DNA from: Gonatopus flavifemur
Taxonomy: Eukaryota > Arthropoda > Insecta > Hymenoptera > Dryinidae
DNA length: 64,000 nucleotides
Assembly (NCBI GenBank): GCA_018340375.1
Contig: JAFFJZ010000014.1
Span: 2,418,001-2,482,000, forward strand
Direction: 5' to 3'
In this document: piece after piece, positions 1-12,028 of the stretch
Layout: each line of letters starts with the position of its first letter
Numbering within the stretch: the first letter of the stretch is position 1
Made by a program: the position numbers and the translations under genes
The notes under the pieces: generated by a model
The model's database searches: none
Told to the model about the DNA's origin: nothing
What the model saw: only the letters and a program-made list of their open reading frames with translations

Positions 1-859
1 ATACCTATGTGAACTTTTTTTTCACGATTTTTTTCATTGGCTAAAAGTATGCTAAAACATCCCTAGAATTCGAATCAAAAAAGCCCAAATACTAATATAC
101 CCCAAGAGACCACGAAGATCTCAAGAACGTTCAATAGATGTGCGTTGAACGTCCGGACATTTGATGGTCCAATGAACGTTATATGAACGTGAATGAGTGT
201 ACAATGAACCCAAATTACCCTCTGAAGATCTATGTTCTCTTGGGGTACTTCAGAAAATTTTTGAGAATTAACTTCCTGGGGCAACTCCAATGTTCGTCTA
301 TAACGGTTGGAAACTTTCAACGCGTTTATCTCGAAACCATGTTTTTGAAATCGGGCGGGCACGAAACTCTTTCAGTTTTCATTCGATTGACTTGAAATTT
401 CAACTGCAACTTCTTGATATGATTGTCTAGTGAAATGCACAGGATTTTAGCAATTGGTTCTTTTAAAAAAAAGTTATGAACAAATAAAGTCATTGAATTT
501 TGGTCAAAAATGCAACTTTTTGTTTAAACGGTCGCCATTTTGCGAAAAATTGATATTAAAATATTACTTGTGTACTTCACTAGCAAAACTGATGTAGATG
601 ATGAAAAAATTTTGTTCATTGTTCCAGATGTTGATAGGGCTGCGTAATGCGCCCGCCCGCGGAACGCCTTCTTAAAATACCACATGAGTCAGGATGTTCT
701 GAAGCCGCCATTCTGTTTTAAATATCGAATGAGGACATTTTTTTGTACTTTTGAAGAGTAGCCCTATCGATTGATATATGATTCATGAAACCTTTTTTAA
801 AAAATCGATTTGAAAAAAATCCTGAAAACCCCCTTATTTTTTGGCCTTCACATAGGTAT
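1..859. mobile_element. MITE-like element with 13-bp inverted ends
   Basis: The first 13 bases of the window (atacctatgtgaa) are the exact reverse complement of bases 847-859. The enclosed ~860 bp has no convincing reading frame, so this looks like a non-autonomous DNA transposon. The left end coincides with the window edge, so the true end and target duplication cannot be checked. Confidence 0.6.
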
Positions 860-1600
860 AACTGCTTAAGCATTCAGATCGTCCGAGGAACGATATAGAT
901 CGCCATCATAACCATCTGAATCGTCACCATAACGTTCCACTACAGCTGTCTCTTCTAACCATACTTCAGATCGTTACAAGAACCATGCTCTTCCCGGGTA
1001 GAGAACATTTGAGACAACAAATTATTTTCAAGATGTAATAAATCAAGATTATATATAATCTAAGCTATAGCTTTACATACATCATTTTTAGAAAACGCAA
1101 ATCATTTTTGAAAGACAAATCTATAACATTTGGAGCAAACAATTATTTCTAAGATGAATGAAATCAAGATTATGAAATTCTGTATCATTTTTGGAAGATT
1201 AAAATATCACTACAACGTCAAAATAATTGTGTGACGTGATTTCAAAAGATTTTATCATCCGAATTAAACTCTTTTGCTTTTCTTCGAACGTTGGGTCCTT
1301 TCGAACCTCTCGCTTTCACGAGACACCAGCATCTCTCCTTCTTATCGTGATTTTTGAATTACTCGTGGAAGGATCCTCATCGTGTGTTTCAATCTGTTCG
1401 TTATTTGATCCTCTACCTACTCCAGTATCCATCATTTGCTCTTGCGAATCTATCATTATGAATCATTTTAGTCGCAGAATTTGTCAATACTTTCGGTAAT
1501 AAAATTTTGTATACGTTTGCACTCAGAAGAAGAGAAATTCAATATTAGGCGGCTAAGGAATTCTGAGGAGTAGCTCAATCAAGTCGGCGTACCTCTATAC
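860..1600. other. No gene recognised
   Basis: AT-rich sequence. The short open frames here (for example 1227-1499) show no recognisable motif or paired splice sites. I see no RNA gene or clear repeat. Confidence 0.5.
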
Positions 1601-1602
1601 TA

Positions 1603-2690
1603 CGTACAGTGAACAAACTGGGGTGGAACTGATAACCATGGGGTGAAGGCGATCATTCGATTTCAATCCTTCGCCCGTAATCTGAGTCATTTTTGGCACA
1701 AGTCGAATTTTCAAGTTGAATATCTCCAAAACAAAAAAGGGGCGGGAACTCGCTCCACTCCATAAAAAAACACTAGATAGTAGGGGGAACTTGTGCGCAC
1801 AATCTCGTTGCAAGTTGTCAATGTAGGCCCCAGTAGTACAGAGTGAAAGTGTAAAGCGTGCCAATATTGACCCAGATTACAGACGGTGCCAGAATTTCGT
1901 GCAAGTAAGTGAAATTAATTCAACGTTATTTTCATATCACCACTGCTATTTCAAACTTGTATAAGTGATACTATTTGATATTTGTGTACATCGTACAATC
2001 TTCTTGAATTATTTTGTATGAAATTTTAATAAAATAATGTTAAAATGCAGGGCCGGTCCTTGATGTAAGCGAAGTACGCGGTCGCATAGGGTGCCAAATA
2101 TGACTAATACCAATAAATCTTCTCGCAAAAGGGGTGTCGAAACAGCTTTTCGCTTACATTAGAAAAAATTCTACGGCCGGCCAACACCAAGAGTCATATT
2201 TTTGTTACTCTAAAAACGCCATTTTCAATCATCAAAATAATTATATTTTTTGGAAGTGACTCTTGTACACTTTTTTTTCCTCAAAAGTACATATCCTTAG
2301 CTGCAAAACCCCGTTCGAATTTTCTATTTTGATGAGAAATTCAATGAGATATGATTTTTTTAACAAACACTGATTTTTCCATCATTTTCGCACAAACAAT
2401 TTGTTATAAAAAATTTGGTTCATTACAAATGACTGAATAAACTTTTGGAATATGAAGTGAGATAGTATAGGAGTATTGCAAATTTTTTTCAGATTTTTTG
2501 AATAGTATTTACTGCATCAAAACAACGACTGGCCATTAATGACCCAGATTACGGACGGTGCCAGGAAAATTTAAGATTACGGGCGAAGGGTTAATGCTCT
2601 AATCGAAGTTTATCCCTAAAACAATACTGCATCCAAAAGATTGCCTTCATCCCATAGTGATTGGCTTCACCCCAGTTTACGGTACACGAG
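1603..2690. repeat. Inverted-repeat-flanked segment, possible old DNA element
   Basis: Bases 1603-1654 and the reverse complement of about 2643-2690 share an imperfect ~50-bp repeat (core aaactggggtg, then tgggrtgaaggc). Inside, a 25-bp sequence beginning tgacccagattac occurs as a direct repeat at 1868-1892 and 2540-2564 with one difference. The phrase cttcgcccgtaatct appears near both ends in opposite orientation. No transposase is visible. This may be a worn non-autonomous element or two copies of a repeat in opposite orientation. Confidence 0.4.
2048..2187. mobile_element. Possible hAT-like MITE
   Basis: The left side begins cagggccggtcc and contains atgtaagcgaa. The reverse complement of the right side has ggccggccgtag and atgtaagcgaa again. 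Ends near CAGGGCCGG are common in hAT elements (family knowledge), but the termini match imperfectly and I could not identify an 8-bp target duplication. Confidence 0.3.
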
Positions 2691-3132
2691 AGTGAACGTT
2701 TTATGAACATGAAATCCTTTTGAAAAAAATGGTTTGTTTGTGCAGATTTTCCATTAAAAGGTGAACAAGAAATGCAGGGTATTTTCGGAAGCTTTTTGAA
2801 AGTCTTGAGGTGGAATCCCAACAAGTTATTACGAAATAACTAAAACTTCACTATGTTGAGACTGGTTTGATTTTGATGAATTTTTTTGAGAAAAAAATAT
2901 CAAAAATGACCATCAAGTTACCACACCCAATATTTTTCTATCAAAATACAACCAAAGGAGAAACGCGATTCATGGTCGCTTTTCGGATCACCAAGATCCG
3001 CAAGGGTAAGCTATTGATTGGTTGAACTTAACAATAGAGTGTTGTAGTTCTGAACGTCCATTTTTCTAAAAGCGTGATGTGCGGAATTGCAGGATCCCGA
3101 AATTGCAACGCCTCGACAAAATTTCTGTAACC

Positions 3133-3210
3133 TTAAGGGGACTCGAGTATGAGAAATCGAGGGAGGGAGAAAGTCAAATTTTGCGCAAACTTTTTGCAAA
3201 AGGTACGTAA
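3133..3210. repeat. Left-end fragment of the TTAAGGGGACTCG element
   Basis: This stretch starts ttaaggggactcgag and ends ggtacgtaa. It closely matches the left part of the palindromic element at 51821-52216. Another MITE begins right after it, so it is a truncated or interrupted copy. Confidence 0.6.
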
Positions 3211-3452
3211 TTACACCGGAAAAAAATGTTTTGCTGAAATGTGAACAACCGAAAACTTTGTTTATGGTAACAAAATTTTTGTTGTTACAACAAAACGTTT
3301 GTTATTGGATACATCTTCTTGTTAATGCAATTAACAACAAACGAATTTTGTTGAAAGTACAAAAATTTGATTGAAGGAACAAGAGTCTTTGGTTGTTCAC
3401 ATATCAACAAAATTTTGTTGTTGTTCTAACCAAACAGTTTTCTTGGTGTAAT
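3211..3452. mobile_element. Palindromic MITE
   Basis: The ends are ttacaccggaaaa on the left and ttttcttggtgtaat on the right, near reverse complements. The body is rich in ttgttg/caacaa, including gttgttcacatat on the right matching atgtgaacaac on the left. It has no coding capacity. It lies immediately next to the TTAAGGGGACTCG fragment and probably inserted in it. Confidence 0.6.
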
Positions 3453-3463
3453 ACATTTCAGAG

Positions 3464-3526
3464 AAATTTTTTTTCACCATGGCTGACATATTATTATCAA
3501 AATATGCCAGATTCTGACAAAATCTG
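3464..3526 (+). repeat. 63-bp dispersed repeat, copy 1
   Basis: This copy contains ttcaccatggctgacatatt and ends in tctgacaaaatctg. It matches 4248-4310 in the same orientation with one clear substitution. Confidence 0.7.
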
Positions 3527-4150
3527 TGAAGATAAAAATGATGGTTTGTAAAGACACAAATATAATCCAGCTTGAATGGAACAACTGAAAAGATGGAACT
3601 TTGGAAGAAAACATTCAGAATGAATTGTCACATCCAGTCACATCAGTCAAGTTGACCTGTAGTTGTTCTGCAACAATTTCTATAATCAGAATATTGTATC
3701 TGCTCAATTTTCGTCGAGTTGATCCTAAACAGTCTCTCTAATCATTCGTCATTGTTCAGTGGAATGCACCTGATGCACAGATTTGTGATATATCCACTGC
3801 GCTCCTATCTTCTCTGCATTTTCCTTCAACGCTACCTAATGATCATGGTAGGATTTAACGTACAGATGTATGGTACATCCACATCCCCTTCGCCCCACCC
3901 CCCCTCATCCACCCATGACTCTGCTGGAAGAATCCGACAGCGGCACCATTCAGTGCAAGGACCCGCACATCCACTGCACTTCCGCCCCCTCTTCATCTCC
4001 TTATGACGCTGCCTAATGACATTGATCATTGTGGTACGCAACATGAAGATGCATGGCGACATGCATCCCTCTCGCCTTTTCTTCATCCACTTGTGATTCT
4101 ATTGGAAGAATCTGATAATAGTGTACCCAACGCCAAATATAATAGTATTC

Positions 4151-4310
4151 CAAACTCAAAATCTCTCAGACCAAAATGTTCCTCGAAACTCGTCATATTT
4201 TTATCACAGTTGTGGACCGAGGTCAGGGTGGCCCTTATTTTATATATGAATTTTTTTTCACCATGGCTGACATATTATTATCAAAATATGTCAGATTCTG
4301 ACAAAATCTG
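4151..4310 (+). repeat. Chimeric repeat joining two dispersed families
   Basis: The first 100 bp (4151-4250) are almost identical to 8356-8455. The last 63 bp (4248-4310) are almost identical to 3464-3526. The join falls at the end of tatttttatatatgaa-like sequence. This looks like one element inserted in or recombined with another. Confidence 0.65.
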
Positions 4311-4590
4311 ACCGGTTTTTGGAACAATTCGTCATATTACCTCTCCGTCTCCCTTACTACGCCACTGGACTCACTATAAAGAATCTCACTAAACTTGTTA
4401 TCACTTGTACTGTCTGATAAGTTGAGAAATTTCCAGCCAGCAGTACTCACTTTTATCTGCAACATCCAACTGCTTCAGGTTAGATTCGCTCTTATGTGAT
4501 TTTGACAGCTTTTCGTTGTTTCTCAAATTATTACACATTATCGTAACGATACGTGAGTATTCCGTCGGAGACAATTTCAATTTATCTTTT

Positions 4591-4869
4591 TTAATCCTTG
4601 CGTTGACGACACCTGAATTGTGGCATAATTTCTGTGAAGATATGATCTAGTTGAAAGTTCCACAGACATAATTCAATCCAAAATCTCTTACTGTAAATGG
4701 CATCATAATCATCCGCAGGAACTTTTTCAGTGACGTTAAGTCCTTTACCGGAAATGGACATGATGCAAAGTCTATCTTCACCGTATATGGCCTTATATAT
4801 TTCTCCTACCATCTCAGGTAGTCTCTTGATGTTTCGAGATATTATGGCATTCACTTCATATTCTGGCAA
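4591..4869 (-). CDS. Candidate gene fragment or exon, unknown function
   Basis: The minus-strand frame reads like real protein rather than AT-rich noise, with phrases such as ISRNIKRLPEMVGEIYKAIYG and CIMSISGKGLNVTEK. A good donor (aca/gtaagag) follows about 60 codons in, suggesting the exon ends near 4690. I could not find a matching in-frame acceptor upstream: the nearest ag leads into a stop, so the exon may be mutated or mis-bounded. I do not recognise the family. It could belong to the same gene as the candidate exon at 14 kb on the same strand, but that is only inference. Confidence 0.3.
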   Translation of the reverse strand: MPEYEVNAIISRNIKRLPEMVGEIYKAIYGEDRLCIMSISGKGLNVTEKVPADDYDAIYSKRFWIELCLWNFQLDHIFTEIMPQFRCRQRKD

Positions 4870-5034
4870 CCATATTTTTGAATTTGTGCAGATTTATACC
4901 TGCACACGATGATATTTGATGATATTTTTGCAATTTATTCATTCTACAAAACTGATGAAATAAGATCTCTTTTCGTCAAGCACAAAATTCCTCAGTACTC
5001 TGATTGAAAGAATCCATTGAATCTGACAAATGAA

Positions 5035-5204
5035 GGATGACAACACGTCGCTTCGAGTCTTTGAATGGAAATTGTTACAAAATATGTTGTCAAATAATTC
5101 ACATTATCAGACAACAATAGATTTTCCTCGTATGATATGAATTATTTGATAACATATTTTGTAACAAATTCCATTCAAAGACTCAAAGCGACGTGTCGTC
5201 ATCC
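5035..5204. mobile_element. Palindromic MITE, 170 bp
   Basis: The left arm begins ggatgacaacacgtcgctt and runs through gttacaaaatatgtt. The right arm is its near-perfect reverse complement and ends acgtgtcgtcatcc. The loop is about 40 bp. No coding capacity. Confidence 0.75.
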
Positions 5205-5623
5205 TACGTGATGAATTTATCTATTTTCTCTTTTCCGGACTTCACGTCCTTTTTTTCTCTGCATCATTAAATTCCAAATGTTTTCATTTTAATAAATAAT
5301 CCATACCATGCCTGATTTCTTTCCAAAGGCAGGATCTGCTTGAAAAGAAGTTCTGGGCATATGTACTTCATTATTTTTGCGAGGGCCTTTGTAGTAAGCA
5401 AGTAAATCTTGTATGTACTTTTAATTTTCAGGATCTATCAATTCGGTCAACATAGTCATGTTTTATCACTCAATAAAATCGAACAGAGGTTAAAGAATAT
5501 TATGAATTATTTTTGAATTTCGAATGACATACGTTTAAAATTCACTTCATCCAGAAGAAATTAGGTGGGGCCAGCATCAGGCCTCATATGGCAAGAGCCT
5601 TACCTTACCTTTTAAGGCCCTGA

Positions 5624-5849
5624 CCCAGATAGCACAAATTACCTTTTCCAATCTCTGAAGACTTCTTGAAGAAATTGTAATCAATCCCCCTTATGTCAGT
5701 GAAAATGAATTCAATATGAATTCAATTAATTCTTTCTGAAACACAAAGGCGTTCATTAGGAATTCGATTTGGATTCAAAGTATTCATAAAGAATTCATTT
5801 TCACTGTCATAAACTGGAACCCTTTGCGGGGACTCTTGTGCTATCTCGG
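5624..5849. mobile_element. MITE of the CCCAGACAGCACAC family
   Basis: The ends are cccagatagcacaa and ttgtgctatctcgg, near reverse complements. The body contains gaattc-rich stretches (attcataaagaattcat) shared with the cluster at 15-20 kb. Confidence 0.7.
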
Positions 5850-5974
5850 TGATGTTTGCCCTACCTAACTTGGGCTCGGGATTTTTGCTTTACTTATTGT
5901 CCCTCTTGTGGAAACAGAAGATTAAAGAACATTTGCCAAGTCCAGATTTATTACTTACTTTATTTTTCTACTGT

Positions 5975-6180
5975 TACGCTGAAAAAAAATGTAGTGGAGC
6001 CAACTGCATATGAGTTTGGATACGGCGAATTTCGCCGCATGGTTGACTCGATCGAATATCGATTGAAATGACCGAATGAGCATTTACTCCAATCGATATT
6101 CAGTTGAGTCAACTGCGCGGCGAGATTCGCCGTATCCAAACTCATATGCAGTTGGCTCCACTACATTTTTTCTCAATGTA
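5975..6180. mobile_element. Palindromic MITE, near-perfect hairpin
   Basis: Both arms carry tgtagtggagccaactgcat, then gagtttggatacggcgaa, in opposite orientation. The arms are about 90 bp. The two short open frames over it are mirror translations of the arms, not genes. Confidence 0.8.
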
Positions 6181-6310
6181 TGCATTTCCAGTCTGAGATT
6201 AAAATTATCACATATTTCATGTATTGTAATATATGATTCTTCACGAAAGGGTTTTATGAAATATTTTATGGTTTGAACCTCAAACTAGGAATATTTGAAA
6301 TAACAATGTA

Positions 6311-6579
6311 TACACTGAGAGAAAAAATTTCCGGGAACAATAAAATGATTTAATTGAATAGTCGCATTATCGAATATTTCATTGGATTAGATAAACTTTC
6401 ATCGACTCAATAAAATATTCATTCAATCAAACAAATATTTAATACGCTATAAAATATTTTCTTAATGAGAACAAATATTCTATTGATTCAATACAACTTC
6501 ATTCAAACCTATTGGGTACTTTGTTGCGACTATTCAACTAAATATTTCATTGTTCCCGGAATTTTTTTCTCTCAGTGTA
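6311..6579. mobile_element. Palindromic MITE with TACACTGAGAGAAAAA ends
   Basis: Left end tacactgagagaaaaaattt, right end aaaattctctcagtgta-like; ttccgggaacaat occurs at both ends in opposite orientation. Each end has a TA dinucleotide, as expected for a Tc1/mariner-mobilised MITE. Confidence 0.75.
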
Positions 6580-6941
6580 AGAGTGAACAAATTTTCTGTA
6601 ATGTTTCATTTTTTTATACCAAGGACAGCGAATAAAGCAACTCGGATAAGAATAGAAGAGCGAACAGAAATCAATGTCAGAATATTTTACTTTGAGGGAA
6701 AGAGGTGGAAGGTTCATCAGCATCATTATGTCCTGATTTCTTCAGTTCAGGTTCGGGAAGTACATTTTGTCCAAAACTGATGCTTTCTCTCTCTGATTCA
6801 GAACTGAAATTGAATAATATTATTAGCTTTCTTAATATTTCATCCCTTCTGCGTCCATAAAATCAATTTATGAGTGCTGAATTTTGGAAAACAATTCGTT
6901 TTACTGACTGAAAAAAAAATTTTCAATTCGGGCTCTTTACA

Positions 6942-7025
6942 CAGGGTGTCTACTGACTTTGTAGTTCAAAATTCCAGTATATTTCCAGTATTTCCAGTAT
7001 AAATTCTGGCAAAATTCCAGTATCA
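6942..7025 (+). repeat. Left terminus with CAGGGTGTCTACTG end
   Basis: The sequence starts cagggtgtctactgac and continues with several copies of ttccagta. The reverse complement of 13080-13154 has the same plan: cagggtgtctattgatg followed by ccagta-type repeats. These may be the two ends of one ~6.2-kb element or of two separate copies. Flanking bases give no convincing target duplication. Confidence 0.4.
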
Positions 7026-7149
7026 AAATATAAATCATTGTTAATTCAATCATTTTCATTTCTTCAAGGGTCTTGGACACTTCTAGTGGATATTTAGTAG
7101 TAATTGCTGCATATTTATAAAAGCAATAACAAGAATCATGATTTCCACG

Positions 7150-7432
7150 TACACTGAGAGAAATCGCATAGTTGAATATCAGATAGCTAGGAAATATAGT
7201 CACCCTAAATAACAAAGTCAGTTGCGGTGAATAAATTTTTTTTGTCACAGCTCAATATTTTATTTACCGCGACTAAATTTTTGTATTCGTAACAAATAAA
7301 AGAGTTTATTCAATGGAAATGAAATATTTAGCTGTGGCAAATAAGATTTATTCACCGCAACTGAATTCTTTATTTAGGGGTACTATATTTCCTAGCTGTC
7401 TAATATTCAACTATGTGATTTCTCCGAGTGTA
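7150..7432. mobile_element. Palindromic MITE with TACACTGAGAGAAATC ends
   Basis: Left end tacactgagagaaatcgca, right end tgtgatttctccgagtgta. The inner arms share gctaggaaatatagt and gcggtgaataaat in inverted orientation. The outermost bases resemble the element at 6311, but the bodies differ. Confidence 0.75.
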
Positions 7433-7780
7433 TAAAAGTCATGATAATATTTCCAAAATTGGGCCATCAGGTTAGGATTTTGAGATATTTAAGGACATTT
7501 ACTCGAAAAATGCATTTTTCGCTACTTTTAAGGTCATATGTACAGGATGCACAAAATTTCCTTGATCTTTCTCTCCAACTACATCATTTTATACCACTTT
7601 TCCCCTTTAGAATGAGCTATCAAACGGTTACACTGGTTGGCAAGCAAACCCTCCCTCAAACAAAATTATCATAAGTATGAAGATTTCAACGCCTCGAATC
7701 TCCTCTTGGACCCAGAGAAGTGTTTTGATAATACAACAAAATCTATTAATAAATACAAGCCGGCTAAATATATTGTTGGC

Positions 7781-7920
7781 ACACGGAAAAAAATAATTCA
7801 CTGTGGTAGCTAAAAATTAGCTGTGGTATTAGGTGTGGTGTTTCGTGTATTTGATATTTTTCGCTATGGTAGCTAATTTTTAGCTATCAAAATATCAACC
7901 ACATCATTTTTTCCGCGCAC
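7781..7920. mobile_element. Short palindromic MITE
   Basis: Left acacggaaaaaa and right ttttttccgcgc are inverted, and both arms contain ggtagctaaaaattagct or its complement. About 140 bp; no coding capacity. Confidence 0.65.
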
Positions 7921-8355
7921 ATGAAAATAATATCAATACAACAGCTCAAGAGAATTCATTCATATAATTTTGCCCTTACGACAAAATTATTTTACTGCGA
8001 CAACCATTATTATTTTGTTGGAAGGAAGGAATTATTTTGATGAATTTGTTTCGCTTGTTTTATTCATATTATTTTGATATGTTGAAACAGTATTGAGTCA
8101 GCTCGTATTCATCAATAGGATTTTGTGGTGTCAACCAAGTCGTTCTCTAAATGCGTTGTCAGTTTTTTGTTATCACATCTAGATCTTGTGAAATTTTCAT
8201 TTACGTTATATAATATTTTATATATGTTCTGGTAAGTTATGAAATCTGTCCCAACAGATTGAGCATTCACATTATCACCCCTGTAAGGAATATATTGCTT
8301 CCTCGTAGAGCGAAGCTTTGTGATCGTTTCCGAGGACCGAAAATTTTTTTGTCTC

Positions 8356-8455
8356 CAAACTCAAAATCTCTCAGACCAAAATGTTCCTTGAAACTCGTCA
8401 TATTTTTATCACAGTTGTGGACCGAGGTCAGGGTGGCCCTTATTTTATATATGAA
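8356..8455 (+). repeat. 100-bp repeat, second copy of 4151-4250
   Basis: Nearly identical to 4151-4250 in direct orientation, including ccgaggtcagggtggccc. It overlaps the left edge of the palindrome at 8421. Confidence 0.7.
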
Positions 8456-8784
8456 AAATTTATTTTCATTTTTCTTTGTCGACAAGAAAAGTTTTCTGTA
8501 TCTCCCACTCTTTCGTTGTGTTGTACATTATGAGGGAGTGCTACAGTATTTTTTAAAGAATTTTTTAAAGAGATTAAGACGGCCCTCGCGGCGTTTCAAG
8601 TTTGAACTCAAAGCCCCGTGAGAGCCGTCTCAATCTCTTTAGAAAATTATGTAAAAAATAGCGTAGCACTCCCTCATGATGTAACACAAAATGAAAGGAT
8701 GGGACATACAGAAAACTTTTTTGTCCACGAAAAAAATGAAAACACACTTTTTATATATGAAATAAGGGCCACCCTAACCGAGGT
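8421..8784. mobile_element. Large palindrome, MITE or foldback
   Basis: Arms of ~180 bp meet around 8600-8610. Matched features include accgaggtcagggtggccct with agggccaccctaaccgaggt, gagggagtgct with agcactccctc, and gattaagacggccctc with gagagccgtctcaatc. The two overlapping open frames are arm translations, not genes. Confidence 0.75.
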
Positions 8785-9363
8785 GATAGTCGTCCCATAT
8801 AAGTTTCATCCCAGTGGGTTGGAAAATTTGGGAGAAGAATCTTTAGGAATCCACACTGTTTTCCAATACAAACGAAGAAGCCATGTGCCAGTTGGGCAGC
8901 GTTTTTTTTGGTGGAAAAGTTGCCTTGAACATGTGTACTGGGAAGTTTTTGGGGTCGCTGAGTCAGAATATCATATTAGGAAATTGGAATTTTCATTCCC
9001 ATTCATCCTGGCAGCAACCTCAGGAAATCTTGGAAATATTACAATCTTGAGGATATATTCCACAAATTCGAATAGTCTTAACTCTACAAGAAGAAATTGT
9101 AGATGACCTATCAATAGCTCATTCTGAAGAGTAAAAGTAGTACTAGATGAGACAATTACAAGGAAAGACCAAAAAAATGTTGTGCACTCAGTACATAAAT
9201 TCAAAAGTGGCCAAAAACCCCATTTTTCGAAGACTCGGCCTCAAATATCTCAAAATTCTGACGTGATGGCCCAATTCTGACTTCAAATTCGAGTTCTACG
9301 ATGCGAATTACTTCATAAAATGGCGATTTCACACTGTTAGAAATTTCTGCATGAAGCTGCAAT
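8785..9363. other. No gene recognised
   Basis: Short open frames only, without motifs or convincing splice pairs. No clear repeat. Confidence 0.45.
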
Positions 9364-9470
9364 CACATCCCCAACAGGACACTCCGTCACATCTCCGTGG
9401 TCTCCACGGAGATAGATCGTATCTACGTGGAGACTACGGGGATGCAACGGAGTGTCTTGTTAGGGATGTG
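9364..9470. repeat. 107-bp hairpin
   Basis: An imperfect palindrome. cacatccccaacaggacact pairs with agtgtcttgttagggatgtg, and tccgtggtctccacg with cgtggagactacggg. The GC content is higher than the surroundings. It is probably the core of a small MITE. Confidence 0.7.
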
Positions 9471-11677
9471 ATGGAAGCAATTTCCACTCACGTGATTGAA
9501 AAAGTTCTTGAAATTTCAATTACATATGGATGAAAATTCAATCACCAAACTATACTATCGTGGGTGATATATTATAGCAAAAATTGAAAATGCAATCCCA
9601 TGTGATTGAATTCTCAATTCAATCACCCGGAATTGGGAATTTCATTCACAAATGTACTTGAAAAATGCATGAAATTTAAAGAAATTTTCAACAGTGATTT
9701 AAAGGAGGATTTCGTTGCCGACCAGTGAAATCGAATGCATTGAAATGCAAAGCAATGAATGCATTTTTATTTCAAGACTGAAAAATTTTTGTCCTCATAG
9801 TTTGCTTAACTTGAAGATTTTTTCGATTTTTTTTAACTGTCAATGGAATCATATTTTTCTTGTATTTTGGTTATACTTATCAGCGAAATAACGCCATCCA
9901 TATTGGATTTGAAAATTGACTCGAATTTCATTTTGTAAATTCATCCAAATTACCGAATTAAAAAAACGATTAAATCTTAGATAAAACAAATCTACCCTTA
10001 CAATTTATGTACTATTTTTTATGTATGTATGATATAACATCATTTCGTGCAAATGATTCAATTTTATTTATAATCATGGATCCATGTAGTTATGCATACT
10101 TATGTTTTCCGAGATGTTTTCAATCCCCATATCAATAATGCTTGAAAATCTTTCTGATTGTTACATGTTTTGTTACGTGGAATTTAACTAAAGTAAAATT
10201 TATAAGAATATTATTATGAACTGCGTAGTTCAAGAATGGTATTCATCTGAATATCTTTAGTGTTATCAATATTTGATTCTGTTTTGTAGTGATGACTATT
10301 CTAATAGAAGTGTTATTTTATAGATAATTTAGTAAGCACCAACAGAGACATCACGCATTAATGGGTTCATAAGCATATTTTTTAATCAGCATAAGGAGAA
10401 ATCATGATGACTATGATATTATCCTATGGAATGTTCAGAAGATCGTTATTCAATAGTTTCATTTAAGGGTTCTAGGGATAATATCCATATGACGTCTGAA
10501 TTATTCTTGAGCTACTTCAGCCGATTGAAGTTTGAATCGTTCATCGGACCGAAATGAAAATCAAAACTTACAAAACCTGACGAATTATTATTATTATTAT
10601 TCAGTTCTTCGAATTGGCTCCCTGGAACTGGGAACATCATTTGAAGAATGTAATGCAAGATTTCAGATCTCCAACAGCTGAGTATTCTGTCAATCGATCA
10701 ATAAGTCGTGCTAATTCGTTTCGATAAACAATTCGGACTTCAGTCACATGCTACTTCAATCTTTCATAGCAAGAGAACCGTGTTATTTAATGAGAGGACT
10801 CGAATCGATATTTTGAACCCAAATAATTTTGATCGAAAACCATTTATAACATGGAATGAATTCAATGTATGTAACATACAATTAAGAGGTTATATTTCAT
10901 ATGAAACCTTGATCAAAATCGCTCAAAAGTTTAGAAAAGTTTTTTTTTTTTTTTTAATAAATATCCGTTATGCCTGGAACCCACAATAGTATTCATATGA
11001 CGCTTTAAAACTGCATATTTCAACTCTTAAAACACTTGAATCTAAAGAGATGAAACCAGTTGTAAAACGATTGTAGGTATACAAAGGTCATCATAGATGT
11101 TTGATAATAAACTGAGCAATTCATTGTAAGATTATACGATTGAGGTGTTGATCGATTGAAACGATGAATTGTTGTCTGGTAATTATTTCATCAATTAATC
11201 GGTGAATTCCAGTTTGATTTGTTCTTTTTTTTTGGTATATTACGTTAATCGTTTTTTCGGTCGATTGATGAATTTTCATGAACAAGATATACAAGTGAAC
11301 AAGAGGTGAGCGATCTCGTGAGTCACGCTGATAGTGTTTGAATCTATTATCAATCATCAACATCAATTCAAATATGGAGTTTTGGAAATTATTTATGGCA
11401 GGAGGGTGCAACTTACCTGAGTAAATTCGAATTTTTCGCGAAACGTTTTGTTACCACAGTATACTTCTTCTGAAATGCGTGAAGGATGCTGTCTATAGCT
11501 GAAGTGCATCACATATCACGTGATGTTTGGTTTCGTATATTTTGTACCCAGTGACCTTCTGATAGTACAAGCAGCGTCCCTTGCGGGCAGATTGGGAAAT
11601 AACGAGCGGTGAAGAATCGTTACGTGCATTTTGTATCAAGTTGCACTCCACTGATGGCGCTGCCATGCGGTCACACA
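9471..11677. other. No gene recognised; AT-rich spacer
   Basis: Contains several short caatcac/gtgattg motifs near 9500-9650, a short att repeat near 10585, and an a/t homopolymer near 10935. Open frames such as 10708-10989 and 11121-11411 show no family signature. No RNA gene seen. Confidence 0.45.
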
Positions 11678-11913
11678 TAGAGTACCTGTAACAAGAGTAG
11701 CGCCAATAGACTCGAGAGTGGTGAGAGAAATGCCGCTACCGACTACCGTCATGTTGGGGGATATGATTGTGTACCATGTGTGATTTGTGTGTGTCCGTGA
11801 TTGATGTGGGTGAGTCACGCAGACAGTAACACACTACGATACACCGATAGTAGTCACACAATCGCATACCCCAATACGGCGCCTGTTGGCGCTACTCTTA
11901 TTATACGTACTCT
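11678..11913. mobile_element. Inverted-repeat-flanked element, possible MITE
   Basis: Bases from 11678 (tagagtac, then agagtagcgccaa) are matched in reverse complement up to 11913 (ttggcgctactct, then gtacgt and ctcta). The interior has no good gene. Confidence 0.55.
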
Positions 11914-12028
11914 AGTCACAAACTTTTTCTCACGTATGTACTGGCACAAACTCTCCAAGTTTTCTGGGTTTTCTGATTGGTCTTTTACTTGGTTGATGAA
12001 TACGTGTGGCGTTAGTTCAAAAATGTGC

